The notes under the pieces: model-generated
The model's database searches: none
What the model was told of the DNA's origin: nothing
Seen by the model: only the letters and a program-made list of their open reading frames with translations
Made by a program: the position numbers and the translations under genes
Shown: piece by piece, positions 23,208-31,097 of the stretch
Layout: each line of letters starts with the position of its first letter
Position numbering within the stretch: the stretch's first letter is position 1
Source: Sphingobium sp. Z007
GTDB lineage: Bacteria > Pseudomonadota > Alphaproteobacteria > Sphingomonadales > Sphingomonadaceae
Length of the DNA: 64,000 nucleotides
Assembly: GCF_900013425.1 (NCBI RefSeq)
Contig: NZ_FBXK01000005.1
Span: 1,488,001-1,552,000, forward strand
Direction: 5' to 3'

Positions 23208-23504
23208 ATGGTCAAAGCCAAGCAGGGCACCGCCGCGTCCGACGACGCCGATACGATCGCACCGCCGCCGGCGCAGGTCGGGCAGTCGATCACACCCGTC
23301 GAAACGCTCGCGCGAATCGCTGTGGTCGATGCCGAAACCGGCGATCGGATCGAAAAGGTCATCCAGGCCGATGCGGACGCGGGCAAGGTCACCCGGTTCG
23401 TGGTCGAGGACGGCGCTTTGGTCCGAGACGGCAATCGCTATCGGACCATCGAAGAGGAGCGCAAGATCCGCATCGAATGGACCGATGGGGAGAATAGCTT
23501 CTGA
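23208..23504 (+). CDS. hypothetical tail-region protein
   Basis: 98 residues, not recognised. Flexible N-terminus (residues 1-35), then a small alpha/beta part (ARIAVVDAETGDRIEKVIQA, VTRFVVEDGALVR). Site AAGGAGGG before the ATG. Stop abuts the next start (TGATG). Probably a minor tail or assembly protein. Confidence 0.6.
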   Translation: MVKAKQGTAASDDADTIAPPPAQVGQSITPVETLARIAVVDAETGDRIEKVIQADADAGKVTRFVVEDGALVRDGNRYRTIEEERKIRIEWTDGENSF

Positions 23505-24127
23505 TGTCCGGCAAGGCAGCGATCAACCTCGAAGCTGAAAAGCAAGCGTTGGAGCCATGGTGGTTTACCGTCGATGCAGCCGTCACGGGCAGCACGCCGG
23601 AAAGCAGCCTGCCCGCGGTCGAGGTTCGCTTCATTCCGATCGGCCGCGTCGCCCTGCGCACCGCGCGCCGCGCCGCGGCCGCCGCCATTGGCAATGATCT
23701 GCCCGAAGATGACGACGCGCCGCTACCGCCCGAACTGATCGAACATGCCGGCGACATCCTCTCAGAAAGCCTGTTGATGTCCGGCATCGACCAATGGCGC
23801 GGTGTTGGTGATCAGGATGGCGAGCCGGTCGAGGTGACGCCGGAAAGGCTGCGCATCTTCCTTCTTGCCGATCCGATCCGTTTCGAGAAACTCGATGAGG
23901 CCTATGTCCGGCCCTTCGTGATGAGGGAGCTGGAAAAAAACGTCTTGTCGCTCTCGCTGAATGGCATTTCAGCGGGGGCGACGCCGGTGCCCGATACTGC
24001 CAAAAAGCATGTCAGGCGCACCGAAAAGGCCGGTGCGAAGCGAACCCCGAAAAGGGCCAGAAAGAAGCCTGCCCCTACCGACAGCATGAACCGCAAAGCG
24101 ACGCCGGCGCCAGCGTCTGGGACGTAG
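23504..24127 (+). CDS. tail assembly chaperone, gpG-like
   Basis: 207 residues. The first 146 form the chaperone proper (PAVEVRFIPIGRVALRTARR, LRIFLLADPIRFEKLDEAYV). From residue 147 the in-frame tail becomes Lys/Arg/Ala/Pro-rich and low in structure. At the junction the codons GAA AAA AAC contain a canonical in-frame slippery heptamer, A AAA AAC, and the -1 frame is open to 24315. This is the lambda G/GT arrangement: a minority of ribosomes shift to make a longer protein that helps coat the tape measure. Confidence 0.82.
   Translation: MSGKAAINLEAEKQALEPWWFTVDAAVTGSTPESSLPAVEVRFIPIGRVALRTARRAAAAAIGNDLPEDDDAPLPPELIEHAGDILSESLLMSGIDQWRGVGDQDGEPVEVTPERLRIFLLADPIRFEKLDEAYVRPFVMRELEKNVLSLSLNGISAGATPVPDTAKKHVRRTEKAGAKRTPKRARKKPAPTDSMNRKATPAPASGT
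23935..23941 (+). promoter_or_regulatory. -1 ribosomal frameshift heptamer A AAA AAC
   Basis: In the gpG frame the codons read GAA AAA AAC; the heptamer A AAA AAC is correctly phased for a -1 slip. From here the -1 frame has no stop for 124 codons and enters a protein-like T domain. Confidence 0.6.
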
Positions 24128-24315
24128 TATCCGGCTGCGGCCGCCAGCTGCGCGCTGGCATGAGCGCCCCCTATGCGCTCGACTTTGGCGCTGTCCTGGC
24201 GATGGGCTCCGCTCAGAATGCCGACATTACCCTGCTCGCGCAGGTCCTCCCGACGATCGAGCATATCCTGCTCGACCAACTGACCGAGGATAATCCAGAC
24301 GATGGCACAGCCTAA
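23941..24315 (+). CDS. gpT-like extension of the tail chaperone, made by -1 frameshift
   Basis: 124 codons in the -1 frame, fused after residue 146 of the G protein to give about 270 residues. The conserved-looking part is EACPYRQHEPQSDAG, ASVWDVVSGCGRQLRAGMSA, PYALDFGAVLAMGSAQ and VLPTIEHILLDQL, a pattern seen in fused tail chaperones of alphaproteobacterial phages. It extends upstream of its only ATG (24160), so independent start there would lose the WDVVSGCGRQL part. Overlaps the tape-measure start by 14 bases. Confidence 0.65.
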   Translation, partial: RLVALAEWHFSGGDAGARYCQKACQAHRKGRCEANPEKGQKEACPYRQHEPQSDAGASVWDVVSGCGRQLRAGMSAPYALDFGAVLAMGSAQNADITLLAQVLPTIEHILLDQLTEDNPDDGTA

Positions 24316-26722
24316 AGTCGCGATCCGTCTCGGGACGGAGGGCAAGGACGATGTTACCCGCGATTTCCGCGCGGTTGGCGATGCCGGCGATGCAGCCGCC
24401 GCGCGTGCGTCCAAGGCGTTCGACAAGGCGGCATCGGACTTCGAGTCGGCCGAGCGCCGCATGGCATCAGCCGCGCAGAAGATCTCGGCGTTCATGCCGC
24501 AGACTGCCGTGCAGATGCGGATCAACGATAAGGTCGGCAGCAATTCCACGTTGGACGAGGGATCGGCTCGCGTGTCGGCGGCCGCCTTCCGCGAACTCTT
24601 TGCCGAGCAGGAGCGCGTCACCGCTGGGGCCGCTGCTCTGCGCGCGCAACTTGACCCCACCTGGGCGGCGCAGCAGCGCTTCAACAATGAGATGGGCCAG
24701 GCACGCACCCTGATTGCCGCCAATGCCATCACCCTGGACGAATATTGTGACAAGCTGCGCCTGGAGCGGGCGGCGCTGGACCAGGTGTCGCAGTCGCATG
24801 GCCAGGCTACCTCCACCGCGGGCGCTATGCGCGCCGGAATGCAAAATCTGGGCTTCCAGGCACAGGATTTCATTGTCCAGGTGCTGGGCGGCACCGATGC
24901 GCTGCGCGCGTTCGCGATGCAGGCCCCCCAGGCGATCGGCGCTGTTCAAATGATGGCCAACAGCACGGAAAGCGGGAACAGCAAGTTTGCCGCCATGGCC
25001 AATGTGTTGAGCGGGCCTGTCGGCATAGCGCTTGGCATCGCCATTCCGCTGGCGATTATGTTGGGTGAGAAGCTGCTGAGTGGCGGCGATGCGGCCGACA
25101 GCATGGCGCAGCGACAGTCTGTTCTGGCAGGATTTATCGACCAGACGACGGGCCGCCTCAAAGAGCAGAATCAGGCTCTCATCCAGAACCAGGTCCTGCT
25201 GACGAAGACCGACGCGGTCAAAGCTCAGTCCGGTTTCAACGACGCGCGACGCTCCCTTTCGATTTTGCGCCCCGGCGATGCTGACCTCGCCAATATTGCC
25301 AAATTCGCGGCCAACACCGGCCAGACGTCACGCGCGGCGCAGATGCTGACGCAGTTGACCAAGGAAAAGCCTTGGTTGGCTGGCCAGGCTGAATCGATGA
25401 ACAGCATGCTGGCCGACATGACGTCGCAGGCGCGGCTGGTTGTGCAGTCGCAGGCCCAGTCCCGCCTTCTGACAGGCGGCGGTCGTCCGGGCGATCAGAA
25501 GCGGGCCTTTGGCGACTTCTCCAGCGGTTCTGCACCCTCCTACAATATGACGGAGGTCAACGCACAGGCCAAGCTGGCGGCGGCGGTCACCGGCGTCGAT
25601 AAGGCGCAGGCACAACTGACACTGACCCGCGCGAAAGCCGAAGAGCAGCTGAAGTCCGGGGCCATCACCCAGCAGCAGGCGACCGCCCAGATCGCCGCCG
25701 CAGAGCGCGAACTGAATCAGGCGCAGGACGCCCAGCAAAAGGCCAGCGCCGCCCGGTCAGCTTCGCGGCGCGCCCAGACGAAAGAAGAGCGGGAGCAGGA
25801 CCGCCTACGTGAAGAGGCCGCGCGCAAGGTGCTGGCGCTGGAAAAGGAGCGCAACGCATGGGCCAACAACCAGAATATCGGCGGCGCATCCCGCGATGCA
25901 CTGACCGCTGACGGTGACAAGATCGCGGAGCGGCAGAAGGCCTTTCGCGCGGCCAATGACGATATCAGCGCCGGCAACGTGCTGCTCAATCTGGAATGGG
26001 AGCTGCGCGGTAAATCGCGCGACGAAATCCAGAAGACCATCGAACTCAAGCGCTACCTGCTTGACCTCGAAAGGGATGAGCGAAATCTTACAGCCGAACA
26101 GGTCATAGATCTGGTCAACACGAAAGACGCGCAACTAACGCTCAACCAGTTGATCGAGCAACACGCGCGCAACTGGAGCGAGGTCACAGAGTTCGGCCGC
26201 AGCTTTGTGGATACCGTCCTTTCGCCGGACGCATGGTCGAGCTGGGGAAATCTGGGCAAGACGATTTTGCGCGAGCTCCAAAATGAAATGATGAAGCTGG
26301 CGCTGATCAATCCTATCAAAAATGCTTTGTTCGGTGACGGGCTGCCCACCCTCACCAGCGCGCTTGGCACCTTATTTGGTGGGCGCGCGGCCAATGGCGG
26401 TTCGGCCATCGGCAACATGTACACCCCGGCGGGATCGATGCTGGTGGGCGAAAACGGGCCGGAAATCGTCAATATGCCGCGCGGCGCACAAGTGCTGACG
26501 GCCAGCGACAGCCGCCGGATGTTGCAAGGTCCGGCCAATGATCGGGGCGACACGCATGTGCATGTCTATGCTGACAATGCGCTGGTCACCGACCAGATCG
26601 TCAGCATGATCAGCCAGGGGATGGATGTAGCCTCTGTGCGCGGCGCAGCGGGCGGCGCGGCGATGAGTGAAAGCCAGGCCGCGGCGCGGGGCCGCCGCCA
26701 GATGGGACGCAGCTGGCGATGA
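24302..26722 (+). CDS. tail tape measure protein
   Basis: 806 residues. Long helical protein: N-terminal coiled coil (FRAVGDAGDAAAARASKAFD), Gln/Ala-rich helices at about 85-210, a hydrophobic segment at about 235-262 (VLSGPVGIALGIAIPLAIML), a second charged coiled coil at about 440-530, and a Gly-rich C-terminus with PAGSMLVGENGPEIVNMPRG at about 705-724, a signature of tape-measure C-termini. Sets tail length and is ejected ahead of DNA. Length predicts a tail of roughly 120 nm by the usual rule; approximate. Confidence 0.9.
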   Translation: MAQPKVAIRLGTEGKDDVTRDFRAVGDAGDAAAARASKAFDKAASDFESAERRMASAAQKISAFMPQTAVQMRINDKVGSNSTLDEGSARVSAAAFRELFAEQERVTAGAAALRAQLDPTWAAQQRFNNEMGQARTLIAANAITLDEYCDKLRLERAALDQVSQSHGQATSTAGAMRAGMQNLGFQAQDFIVQVLGGTDALRAFAMQAPQAIGAVQMMANSTESGNSKFAAMANVLSGPVGIALGIAIPLAIMLGEKLLSGGDAADSMAQRQSVLAGFIDQTTGRLKEQNQALIQNQVLLTKTDAVKAQSGFNDARRSLSILRPGDADLANIAKFAANTGQTSRAAQMLTQLTKEKPWLAGQAESMNSMLADMTSQARLVVQSQAQSRLLTGGGRPGDQKRAFGDFSSGSAPSYNMTEVNAQAKLAAAVTGVDKAQAQLTLTRAKAEEQLKSGAITQQQATAQIAAAERELNQAQDAQQKASAARSASRRAQTKEEREQDRLREEAARKVLALEKERNAWANNQNIGGASRDALTADGDKIAERQKAFRAANDDISAGNVLLNLEWELRGKSRDEIQKTIELKRYLLDLERDERNLTAEQVIDLVNTKDAQLTLNQLIEQHARNWSEVTEFGRSFVDTVLSPDAWSSWGNLGKTILRELQNEMMKLALINPIKNALFGDGLPTLTSALGTLFGGRAANGGSAIGNMYTPAGSMLVGENGPEIVNMPRGAQVLTASDSRRMLQGPANDRGDTHVHVYADNALVTDQIVSMISQGMDVASVRGAAGGAAMSESQAAARGRRQMGRSWR

Positions 26723-27315
26723 GCATATTGCTGCCGACCATCCACGGACCATCTTCGGCCAATATGCGCGCTGTCACTTTTGGCGGCAATCAGGAGGGCG
26801 CGCTGGGCGGCCCAACCACCGCGATCCATCGCGCGGGCGACCGATACGCCATAGATGTGGCGATTTCGGTGATGAGCCATGCAGCCGCGGCGGAGTGGGC
26901 GAGCGCCCTGGAAGAGGCGATCAGCGGCGACGCGGCCATCGCCATACCGCAGCCCTGGTTGGCCATCGGCGCGCCGGGCAGCGCAGTAGCAGTCGACGGT
27001 GCGGGGCAGAGCGGCATGACGCTCAACCTCAAAGGCTTTCCGGCAGGCTATCAGGTTGGGAAACGTCAATTTTTCCATATAGCCCATGCCGGCAAGCGCT
27101 TCGTCTATCGCGCGCGCGCGGCCACCTTGGCAGGCGGGGATGGCAGAATGACGCTGCCGATCTGGCCAATGCTGCGCTTCCTGACCATCGACAGTGAGGG
27201 GTGCTATTTCGATGCGCCCATTATCGAGGGCCAGTTGATCGGCGGAGAAAAGGGCGTGACGATGATCCGCGCGCGCGCCGAACCCGTCAGCATTTCGATC
27301 GTGGAAAGGGACTGA
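26719..27315 (+). CDS. distal tail/tail tip protein (hypothetical)
   Basis: 198 residues, ATGA overlap with the tape measure. Beta-rich with many Gly (GDRYAIDVAISVMSHAAAAE, DGRMTLPIWPMLRFLTID). Position directly after the tape measure is that of the distal tail protein (DUF2460/gpM-like). Family not recognised with certainty. Confidence 0.6.
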   Translation: MSILLPTIHGPSSANMRAVTFGGNQEGALGGPTTAIHRAGDRYAIDVAISVMSHAAAAEWASALEEAISGDAAIAIPQPWLAIGAPGSAVAVDGAGQSGMTLNLKGFPAGYQVGKRQFFHIAHAGKRFVYRARAATLAGGDGRMTLPIWPMLRFLTIDSEGCYFDAPIIEGQLIGGEKGVTMIRARAEPVSISIVERD

Positions 27316-27316
27316 C

Positions 27317-27958
27317 ATGCGTCTGACCCCCGCCATGGTCGCCGCCCTGCGGAATCCGCCATCACCGGGCCGATACATTGTCGCTCCGCTGATAGAGGTG
27401 CGATTGCCGGACTATAATCTCTATCATCTCGTCGGTGCCGGCGAAGTGATGTGGGGGACGAAAAAATTTGTCGGCCGCGATCCTTTGTTTGGCGTTCTGG
27501 TCGCTGCCGGCACACTGAAGGATGGCGTCGGCGATGAAGCGCCCGACTGGGACCTGACCTTCGTTCCGCCCAGCGAGGTGGCGGCTGGCGCGATTTCGTC
27601 CGCCGCGATGCAGGGCAGCATCGTGCGCGGCGCGATCGGCGTTATCGATCGCGAGACGGGACTGCTGTTGCCGACGCCGCTGCAGGTGTTCGCCGGGACG
27701 CTCGATGTGCCGCGCCTACGTGTTGGAAAGGCGACGCGGACGCTGGAATGGCGGGCCGCATCGGTATTCGACACCTTTCATGACAATGACGACGGGGTGC
27801 GGCTGTCTGACGCCTGGCATCAGGACGTGTGGCCCGGCGAAACGGGACTGGCCAATATGACCGGGATCGAAAGAACAAGCTATTGGGGCGTCGAGAAGCC
27901 GCCGAGCAAGGTCAATTACGCTTCCATCACATCCGCCATCCGCGATCGTCTGTCATGA
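27317..27958 (+). CDS. tail tip protein, DUF2163-like
   Basis: 213 residues. Pattern GEVMWGTKKFVGRDPLFG, DWDLTFVPPSE, LLLPTPLQVFAGTLDVPRL fits the DUF2163/BR0599-like tail-tip proteins that occur before the peptidase-like gene in alphaproteobacterial siphophages. Part of the baseplate-like hub. Confidence 0.6.
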   Translation: MRLTPAMVAALRNPPSPGRYIVAPLIEVRLPDYNLYHLVGAGEVMWGTKKFVGRDPLFGVLVAAGTLKDGVGDEAPDWDLTFVPPSEVAAGAISSAAMQGSIVRGAIGVIDRETGLLLPTPLQVFAGTLDVPRLRVGKATRTLEWRAASVFDTFHDNDDGVRLSDAWHQDVWPGETGLANMTGIERTSYWGVEKPPSKVNYASITSAIRDRLS

Positions 27959-28374
27959 CCATTGACCTCAAAACCCGCGCGGCGGCGACCCAGGCGACGA
28001 TGGCGCGCTTTCGCGATCAGCCCTTTACGTGGGGCAGGTGGGATTGTGTGCGGATGGCCGCGTTCCACCTGCGCCAGCTTGGTCACCGACCTGGCCTGGG
28101 GCGTGGCGGCGCCTATAAAACCGCACTGGGCGCGAAGGCGGCTTTGCGCCGCGCCGGGCACGATGATCTGGCTGCCGCGCTCGACGCAATGATGCCGCGC
28201 ATCGCCCCGGCGCAAGCATTGGTCGGCGATCTCATCATGTGTCCCGGCACGGACGGTTTCGGTGGCGGTATCGCCATCGCCGTCGGCAACGGCCGGATGT
28301 TCGGATATCATGAGGATTCTCCCTGTGCGGTGGTGCAGCAGCCGCTGGAATTCCTGGGGGCCTGGCGGGTATGA
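27955..28374 (+). CDS. DUF6950/NlpC-P60-like tail protein
   Basis: 139 residues from ATG 27955 (ATGA overlap). FTWGRWDCVRMAAFHL (about 24-39) carries the Cys of NlpC/P60-like folds, and GDLIMCPGTDGFGGGIAIAVG (about 92-112) the region where the His would lie; the catalytic His is not obvious, so activity is uncertain. Genes of this type lie just before the central fibre protein and may locally cut peptidoglycan during infection. Confidence 0.7.
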   Translation: MTIDLKTRAAATQATMARFRDQPFTWGRWDCVRMAAFHLRQLGHRPGLGRGGAYKTALGAKAALRRAGHDDLAAALDAMMPRIAPAQALVGDLIMCPGTDGFGGGIAIAVGNGRMFGYHEDSPCAVVQQPLEFLGAWRV

Positions 28375-28377
28375 CCC

Positions 28378-30699
28378 ATGGGTAAATTCGTTCGCACCGC
28401 CGCGCTGGTCGTCGGCGCAGCCGCTCTGGTCGCCACCGGCATCGGCGCAGCGGCGGGCGCTGGCCTGATCGGCGCATCGATCACCACGGCCGCGGGTGCG
28501 ACCGTCGCAGGCTTTGCAGGCGTGGCAGCGTCCACCTTTACCGCCGTCGGCGCGATCGCGGGCGTGGCGGCGTCTCTCGCGTCCCTCGCCGCCGGACCTG
28601 TCAAGCCCAAGACGTCGCTGGGCGGTAACGCCACGAAATTCACGATCGATAAGGAAAGCGGCGTCCCCTATGCGATCGGGCGAACCTATTCGGCTGGCCG
28701 GGTGATCCATCGCCAATATTATGGATCGAAACAGGAATTCGAAAGCTGGGTCGCGGTTCACAGCCTTGGCCCGATTCGCGGCTATCAGACCTTCGAAATC
28801 GAAAATGCGCCGGTCACCTTCAGCGGCGGCGAAGCGACCGGCACCTATCATGGATTTATGTGGTTGCAGGAGCAGCGGGGCCTGTGCCCCGAAGCGATCG
28901 CCCTGCCCGGCCCGCTGATGACATTTCCCGGCTGGGATGCCAATTCCAAGCTATCAGGGCTGGCGGCCGATCTGTGGACCCTGCGATGGGACAGTAAGGG
29001 CAAGAAATTCCCGAACGGCGTTCCCAAGCGCGGGCGCGTGCTTGAAGGCGTGCTGGTTTACGACCCGCGTCAGGACAGCAGCTATCCCGGCGGCTCCGGC
29101 CCTTGCCGCATCGATGACGAGAGCAGCTGGGTCTATGATGGTCCCGACCCTGGCGGCATCCCGGCGGGCGAAAACCCCGCGTTGCACGCGCTGAGCTGGG
29201 CCTATGGCCGAATCCAGAATGGGCAACTGGTCGCGGGCGGCGGCCTGGCTTTGGAGGGCATCTTCCTCCCGCCCTTTGTCGACTGGGCGAATGTCTGCGA
29301 CGCCAACAAATGGCGGGCCGGCGGCATCGTTTTTACCACGGCGGACGACAAGTGGGACGTCCTCAAGATGATCGCCCAGGCCGGAGGCGGAGAGGTTATG
29401 CCAGTTGGCGCGCTGCTCGGCTGCACCTTTTCGGCGCCGCGGGTTTCGATCGGGACGATCACGTCCGACGACATCGTGGGCGAATGCGATGTGCCGGCGA
29501 CGGTGGCGCGGCGCGATCGTATCAACGCGATCATACCCAAGATCCGGCTGGAAACCCATGATTGGGAAACCGTCCCGATCGATGTGGTGCGGATCGACGA
29601 CTATGTCACGTTTGACGGCAAGCGGCGCACGCGCGAGGTCCCCTATCCGCTCGTGCAGCAGGCGGATCAGGCGGCAGAACTGGCCGCCTACGACATCCTC
29701 AATGCGCGCGAGCTTGACCCGATCACCCTCCCTGGCAAATTTTACCTGATCGACTATCTGCCCGGCGACTGCCTGACGGCCGACATCCCGGAGGCCAATC
29801 TGATCGATCGTCCTGTCCTGTTGCGCAATCGCGATATCGGGATGGATGGCACGATCACCCTTGCCTGTCGGACGGAGACGGCGGGCAAGCATGATTTTGC
29901 GTTGGGCCGCACCGGCACGCCGCCGCCGACGCCCGATCTCAGCATCCCTGGTAGCGACATCGTCCCGCCAGATGCCGGGGCCTGGTCGCTGGTGGCGACG
30001 GCGATCGGCACCGCCACCAGCTTCATCCCCGCCCTGGTGGTCGAGGGCGCTGTCGATAACCCCAATGCCGAAGCCGTGCTGTTCGAACATCGCCTCTATG
30101 TGCCGGGGCAGGCGGAAAATGCAGGATGGGTCGGCAATGCGGTCGAGCCGCCGACGGTAACCCGCAAGCAGATCGTCAATGTCATGCAGGCCAGCGAGTA
30201 TGAGGTCAGCATCAGCTATCGCGTCGGCGGCGTCATCGGCGACCGTCTGATCCTGGGGCCGGTCACCACCGCCGATCTTCAGGTGGAGCATCTGGCGGAT
30301 GATACCGTGTCGACCGAAAAGGTCGTGGACAATGCGATAACCGACACGCTTGGGGCTGCCAACGGATCGACCATCACCTGCACCGGCATCGGCAATTACC
30401 TGGAGGTGGTAGCGTTCGACTTAACCATGGCGCTGGCGGGTCGCATCATGCTGGATGCGACCATGGCTATCACCTTCGCGTCGGGGCAAAGCTGGGCCTA
30501 CAGGCTGATATTGTCGATCGGCGGCACGGACCTGCCGGTATCATCCGGTAGCGGCAATGTTGACCATCATGTGCCGGCGACCGGGTTTCTCGACATCGCC
30601 GCCGGGACCTACGAAGCGCGGTTGGAGGTGGCGGGCACCTCTGGCGTGTCGATCAACGGAGGCGCAGCAACCCTGCGCGCTCTGAGGGCCTATAAATGA
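28378..30699 (+). CDS. central tail tip/host-specificity protein (gpJ-like)
   Basis: 773 residues. N-terminus Ala/Gly-rich and hydrophobic (about 5-70), then GVPYAIGRTYSAGRVIHRQYYG (about 98-119) and a tip region with KFYLIDYLPGDCLTADIPEANL (about 461-482), followed by fibronectin-like beta domains near the C-terminus. This architecture is that of tail-tip fibre proteins that bind the receptor and close the tail tube. Last gene of the tip module; ATGA overlap with the next gene. Confidence 0.82.
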   Translation: MGKFVRTAALVVGAAALVATGIGAAAGAGLIGASITTAAGATVAGFAGVAASTFTAVGAIAGVAASLASLAAGPVKPKTSLGGNATKFTIDKESGVPYAIGRTYSAGRVIHRQYYGSKQEFESWVAVHSLGPIRGYQTFEIENAPVTFSGGEATGTYHGFMWLQEQRGLCPEAIALPGPLMTFPGWDANSKLSGLAADLWTLRWDSKGKKFPNGVPKRGRVLEGVLVYDPRQDSSYPGGSGPCRIDDESSWVYDGPDPGGIPAGENPALHALSWAYGRIQNGQLVAGGGLALEGIFLPPFVDWANVCDANKWRAGGIVFTTADDKWDVLKMIAQAGGGEVMPVGALLGCTFSAPRVSIGTITSDDIVGECDVPATVARRDRINAIIPKIRLETHDWETVPIDVVRIDDYVTFDGKRRTREVPYPLVQQADQAAELAAYDILNARELDPITLPGKFYLIDYLPGDCLTADIPEANLIDRPVLLRNRDIGMDGTITLACRTETAGKHDFALGRTGTPPPTPDLSIPGSDIVPPDAGAWSLVATAIGTATSFIPALVVEGAVDNPNAEAVLFEHRLYVPGQAENAGWVGNAVEPPTVTRKQIVNVMQASEYEVSISYRVGGVIGDRLILGPVTTADLQVEHLADDTVSTEKVVDNAITDTLGAANGSTITCTGIGNYLEVVAFDLTMALAGRIMLDATMAITFASGQSWAYRLILSIGGTDLPVSSGSGNVDHHVPATGFLDIAAGTYEARLEVAGTSGVSINGGAATLRALRAYK

Positions 30700-31070
30700 T
30701 GTGGATGATCGGTCTGCCAGGCCATCCGCCGCGGCTCTGCGTGTCAGCGGAGGATCAGGCGCATCGCTTGGCGCGGTCCGGCGAAGCGGTGATCGCCGCG
30801 CCCGCCGCCGGCGACTATATCATCAGCCAGGACGGACTGTCCGTGATCGCGACGGCGCCAGCGCCTTCGGCCGCCTGGGCGCAATTGCGCATGGAGAGGG
30901 ACGCCCGCCTGGCCCGTAGCGACTGGACCCAGTTGGCCGATGTCCCGCTTGCTCCCGATCAGCGGGAGGCCTGGTCGCAATATAGGCAGGCGCTGCGCGA
31001 CCTGCCCGAACAGGCTGACGGCGACCCCTCTGTCATAGCATGGCCGCCGGAACCCGGCGCAGCAGCCTAA
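30696..31070 (+). CDS. tail fibre assembly-type protein
   Basis: 124 residues. C-terminal half AWAQLRMERDARLARSDWTQ, LADVPLAPDQREAWSQYRQA, LRDLP (about 60-108) is the typical ending of small tail assembly proteins (DUF4376/tfa-like) found next to fibre genes. Probably helps fold or attach the 1095-residue fibre encoded downstream. Confidence 0.75.
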   Translation: MMWMIGLPGHPPRLCVSAEDQAHRLARSGEAVIAAPAAGDYIISQDGLSVIATAPAPSAAWAQLRMERDARLARSDWTQLADVPLAPDQREAWSQYRQALRDLPEQADGDPSVIAWPPEPGAAA

Positions 31071-31097
31071 AAGATTTAGCTCAGAAAAGGACTAGAC

